Below are positions 12,478 to 15,233 of a DNA stretch of 15,233 bases, in pieces. The first letter of the stretch is position 1, and every line of letters begins with the position of its first letter. The stretch is from positions 1-15,233 of the forward strand of contig SICY01000007.1 in the NCBI GenBank assembly GCA_009697485.1, given 5' to 3'. The position numbers and the translations under genes were made by a program. The stretch is from Nitrosarchaeum sp. (GTDB taxonomy: Archaea; Thermoproteota; Nitrososphaeria; Nitrososphaerales; Nitrosopumilaceae). The notes beneath the pieces were generated by a model. That model made no database searches and was not told where the DNA came from. It saw nothing but the letters and a program-made list of their open reading frames with translations.

Positions 12478-13875
12478 TCACCGATACTTGTAGTGTTGTT
12501 CAATTTCGGAATTTTCGTTGTAACGTGTTTCTTCAATTTCAACAAATTTTGTCAATTCTTCATCAGTGTTAATTGTCAATTCATGTGCATCCCATTTAGA
12601 TTCAATCAAGTAAGCAATCCATGCTCTGACTTGATATGACATTTTTCTTGACAGGGGTTCCAAAAATCCTTCAATAATTGTTCTTTCAGCCTGTTCTTTA
12701 CTTAGACATCTAGTTTGAAGATAGAAAATTTGCTCCTCATCAATTTGTGCAACAGATGCAGAATGTGTTGCTTTGACATCATTAGTGAAAATCTCCAATC
12801 CAGGAATTGCATCTGATTTTGCATCTTTGTCAAGCAAGATGGAGCGACTTGACAAAAATGAGTTGGATTTTGTGGCCTTTTCTTTTATTCTAATCATTCC
12901 TTTGAAAAGAGATTTTGATTTATTTCGTAGAATTGATTTTTCAACAACTCTGCCATCAGTAGATGGGCTTTCATGATTCACATTTGTTTGAATATCAAAA
13001 GATTGTTCATTGTTTCCAAATATTACTTCGGAATCATTAGCAGAAGCACCTGTTCCATTAAGAAAATATTCTATTTTATATCGAGACAGCATAGAGCCAA
13101 ACAAGCCAGAATACCAGTTAACTTTAGAGTCTTGTCCCAAATCAGTTCTCCTAGTAGAGAAATTAACAGTAGTTTGGTCCATCATTTGTAATGTTGTAAT
13201 ATCAAGTTGTGCATTTTGAGCAATGTTTGTGTTTAGCAATTCAAGATATGCTTGTTGTTTTTCTGCTTTAGAAGAATATAATTCCTGAACAATGGTTGCC
13301 TTGCTACTTTCATCGGCAAAGACAATATTTCTAGCAATAGTGGAAATTCCATCATCAGATAAACAGGATAAGATATGGATTGGTTTTTCCAATACTAGAT
13401 TACGTGGTATGTGAATGAAAATTCCAGAATTAAATGCCGCATTATTTAGTGCAGTAAACTTGTCTTCTTTTGAGTTTGATGCCTCTAGTGCTTTTTTTAC
13501 TAGTTCTGGATTATTCTTTATTGCATCATTAATAGAAGTAATTACTAGTCCTTTTGATTTTAGAACATCAGAGATATTGATTTTATGAGTATTACTTCCT
13601 ATTTGAATAATGCATGTTTCTTTTTCTAATTCATGTAATCTTTTTTGAAGGAAACTAGGTATTACATTAGCAGTGGATGTTGAAAAAGAAACTTGTTGTG
13701 GATCCATTCTTTTTGCATCAGTGTATTTATTGTAAAGTGGAGATGTCTCAATTGGTAAAGTATCATAAATGGATAAGGAACTCTGTCGATATTGTTTTAA
13801 CCAGTCAGGTTCATTTTGTGATGAGGAAATTTCTTCAACATGACGGGAATTAATTTGTGAAAGGGTTTGAGACAT
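12478..13875 (-). CDS. sufD: Fe-S cluster assembly protein SufD
   Basis: The 465-residue protein is the SufB paralogue that completes the SufBCD scaffold. It starts with EPDWLKQYRQSSLSIYDTLP (about 23-42), the usual N-terminal motif. The beta-helix core holds NNAAFNSGIFIHIPRN (about 144-159) and VFADESSKATIVQE. The conserved DVKATHSASVAQIDEEQIFYLQ stretch contains His371, equivalent to E. coli SufD His360, known to be needed for cluster formation at the SufB-SufD interface. The C-terminal helical domain (GFLEPLSRKMSYQVRAWIAY) is intact. The protein ends in a long acidic tail (KFVEIEETRYNENSEIEQHY), longer than many homologues. The gene is 27 bases downstream of sufB and six bases upstream of the Rieske gene. 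Confidence 0.95.
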   Translation of the reverse strand: MSQTLSQINSRHVEEISSSQNEPDWLKQYRQSSLSIYDTLPIETSPLYNKYTDAKRMDPQQVSFSTSTANVIPSFLQKRLHELEKETCIIQIGSNTHKINISDVLKSKGLVITSINDAIKNNPELVKKALEASNSKEDKFTALNNAAFNSGIFIHIPRNLVLEKPIHILSCLSDDGISTIARNIVFADESSKATIVQELYSSKAEKQQAYLELLNTNIAQNAQLDITTLQMMDQTTVNFSTRRTDLGQDSKVNWYSGLFGSMLSRYKIEYFLNGTGASANDSEVIFGNNEQSFDIQTNVNHESPSTDGRVVEKSILRNKSKSLFKGMIRIKEKATKSNSFLSSRSILLDKDAKSDAIPGLEIFTNDVKATHSASVAQIDEEQIFYLQTRCLSKEQAERTIIEGFLEPLSRKMSYQVRAWIAYLIESKWDAHELTINTDEELTKFVEIEETRYNENSEIEQHYKYR

Positions 13876-13882
13876 GATTAAT

Positions 13883-13898
13883 CTAAATTGAGATTTAG
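13883..13898. promoter_or_regulatory. Short inverted repeat between sufB and sufD
   Basis: CTAAAT-tgag-ATTTAG (plus strand) is a 6-bp perfect inverted repeat with a 4-base loop filling most of the 27-base gap. In the mRNA it would form a weak hairpin seven bases before the sufD start. It may be a processing site or an operator half-site pair, or chance in AT-rich DNA. Confidence 0.35.
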
Positions 13899-13902
13899 TG
13901 GT

Positions 13903-15233
13903 TTAACCCACTGAATCATCCATCTCTAGCTTGATGAGTCTGTTTAATTCTACAGCATATTCCATAGGCAATTCCTTGGTGAATGGCTCCATGAATCCAT
14001 TAACAATTAGAGATAATGCTTCTTCTTCAGTGAAACCTCTAGTCATAAGATAGAAAATTTGTTCGTCTCCGATTTTTCCTACAGTTGCTTCATGTGTAAT
14101 TGTAGCGTCTTCTTGATTAATTTCCATGTAAGGATAAGTATCAGTTTTTGATGTATCGTCTAATAGTAATGCATCACACCTTACTGTAGCTTTTACATTA
14201 GTGGCACCTTTTGCAACATGTAGCATTCCTCTGTAAGTGGATCGTCCGTCTAATCTACTGACAGATTTTGACGTAGTTTTTGATGTAGTGTTTGGCGCTA
14301 GATGAACCATTTTAGCACCTGTATCTTGGTGTTGTCCTTTTCCAGCAAAAGCAATAGATAGTGTTTCACCATATGCTCTCTCGCCCATCAAATAGATTCC
14401 AGGATATTTCATTGTTAATTTACTGCCAATGTTACCATCAATCCATTCTACGGTTGCACCTTCATATGCATAAGCACGTTTTGTAACTAGATTATACACG
14501 TCGCTACTCCAATTTTGGATTGTTGTATATCGTAATTTTGCATCTTTGTGTGCTACCAGTTCAACAACTGCTGAATGTAGTGATTCAGATGAATATACTG
14601 GAGCAGTACATCCTTCAATGTAATGAACTTCAGAACCTTCATCAGCTATGATTAATGTTCTTTCAAATTGCCCGATATTTTCAGCATTAATTCTAAAGTA
14701 TGCTTGCAATGGCATGTCAACTTTGATGCCTGGTGGAATATAGATAAACGAGCCACCACTCCAAACTGCACTGTTTAATGCTGCAAATTTATTATCTTCT
14801 GGAGGAATTATTTTACCAAAGTATTTTTTGAAAATTTCAGGATGTTCTTTTAGTGCAGAGTCAGTATCCAAAAACAAAACACCTTGTTTTGCCAAGTCTT
14901 CTCTTAGACTATGATAGACAACTTCGGATTCATATTGTGCACCAACACCTGCTAAGAATTTCTTTTCAGCTTCTGGAATACCTAATTTATCAAAAGTAGC
15001 TTTGACTTCTGCTGGAACATCATCCCAGTTCTTTTCAGTTTTTTCAGTTGCCTTTGCATAATAGTAGATATTTTGAAAGTCAATATGACTTAGATCGCCA
15101 CCCCAAGTTGGCATTGGTTTTTTCATAAAAATTTCATAAGAACGTAATCTAAAATCAAGCATCCACTGTGGCTCGTCTTTCATTTTACTAATGGCAATAA
15201 CAGTGTCTTTTGAGAGACCCTTTTTACTTAGAT
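13903..15233 (-). CDS. sufB: Fe-S cluster assembly protein SufB, 5' end outside the window
   Basis: The frame stays open to the window edge. The residues before the first Met at 15183 read LSKKGLSKDTVIAISKMKDE, which matches the usual SufB N-terminal region (GLS-DTV-xIS-xK-EP-WM), so the true start lies beyond 15233 and 15183 is internal. The visible 443 residues include EPQWMLDFRLRSYEIF, PMPTWGGDLS, LNSAVWSGGSFIYIPPGI and the C-terminal HEATVGKIGDEQIFYLMTRG. The cysteine in VRCDALLLDD (codon 14178-14176) is equivalent to E. coli SufB Cys405, the key site of cluster assembly, and the following THEAT holds the conserved His-Glu pair. The end MDDSVG is typical. SufB with SufC and SufD builds and passes on Fe-S clusters. 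sufC is expected upstream. Confidence 0.95.
   Translation of the reverse strand, partial: LSKKGLSKDTVIAISKMKDEPQWMLDFRLRSYEIFMKKPMPTWGGDLSHIDFQNIYYYAKATEKTEKNWDDVPAEVKATFDKLGIPEAEKKFLAGVGAQYESEVVYHSLREDLAKQGVLFLDTDSALKEHPEIFKKYFGKIIPPEDNKFAALNSAVWSGGSFIYIPPGIKVDMPLQAYFRINAENIGQFERTLIIADEGSEVHYIEGCTAPVYSSESLHSAVVELVAHKDAKLRYTTIQNWSSDVYNLVTKRAYAYEGATVEWIDGNIGSKLTMKYPGIYLMGERAYGETLSIAFAGKGQHQDTGAKMVHLAPNTTSKTTSKSVSRLDGRSTYRGMLHVAKGATNVKATVRCDALLLDDTSKTDTYPYMEINQEDATITHEATVGKIGDEQIFYLMTRGFTEEEALSLIVNGFMEPFTKELPMEYAVELNRLIKLEMDDSVG

Noticed and set aside
12973..13219. Two overlapping plus-strand ORFs of 69-72 codons inside sufD
   Set aside because: They lie fully antisense to a well-conserved gene and show no motif.
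15181..15183. ATG taken as the start of SufB
   Set aside because: The upstream in-frame residues (GLSKDTVIAISK) match the normal SufB N-terminal region and the frame is open to the edge, so the gene is cut by the window rather than short.

Overview
The window looks like a chromosomal segment of an ammonia-oxidising archaeon of the Nitrosopumilus type (Nitrososphaerota/Thaumarchaeota). The DNA is very AT-rich and genes sit close together on both strands. The tRNA-Leu appears to carry a short intron, a typically archaeal trait. Several single genes have a TATA-like box about 26-27 bases before the start codon, the spacing expected for leaderless archaeal mRNAs. The gene set also fits: a Met8-hemA-hemB heme cluster, a sufB-sufD-Rieske-sufS-sufU cluster, an archaeal-type phosphoglycerate kinase, a one-domain OB-fold protein and a 40-residue zinc-finger protein. 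The species assignment is inference from this pattern; no database was searched.

Left part (1-2885, plus strand): a tetrapyrrole operon. The end of a precorrin-2 dehydrogenase gene runs into hemA (glutamyl-tRNA reductase), followed by hemB (porphobilinogen synthase) and an unrecognised 103-residue protein. Two junctions are ATGA overlaps. Together these genes cover the entry steps to tetrapyrroles and the branch to siroheme. Next, on the minus strand (2947-4189), come an HD-domain hydrolase and a VTT/DedA-type membrane protein in tandem.

Middle part (4200-8800): an island of small and lineage-specific genes. It holds a tiny zinc-finger protein, an intron-bearing tRNA-Leu(CAA), a helical phasin-like protein whose promoter carries three 10-bp-phased repeats, an OB-fold protein, a two-span membrane protein, and a coiled-coil protein with a lysine-rich 11-residue repeat tail. 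A 103-residue unknown and a PAP2-family phosphatase follow. Two gene-free stretches of just over 300 bases flank the phasin-like gene.

Right part (8873-15233): pgk starts at a GTG that overlaps the stop of a possible 18-codon upstream ORF. Facing it is a long minus-strand Fe-S cluster assembly operon: sufB (5' end outside the window), sufD, a Rieske-type ferredoxin, sufS, sufU and a small zinc-ribbon protein. SufB and SufD form the assembly scaffold, SufS releases sulfur from cysteine, and SufU is the sulfur-accepting or scaffold partner. sufC is not present and would be expected upstream, beyond 15233.

Several starts were moved from the longest open frame: hemB to 1597, the zinc-finger gene to 4375, the phasin-like gene to 5392, the OB-fold gene to 5718 and the 103-residue unknown to 7821. 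No CRISPR array, insertion sequence, phage gene or obvious defence system is visible. The observations most worth a second look are the tRNA intron with its direct-repeat boundaries, the phased promoter repeats, the lysine-repeat coiled-coil protein, the insertion-less SufU and the upstream ORF of pgk.
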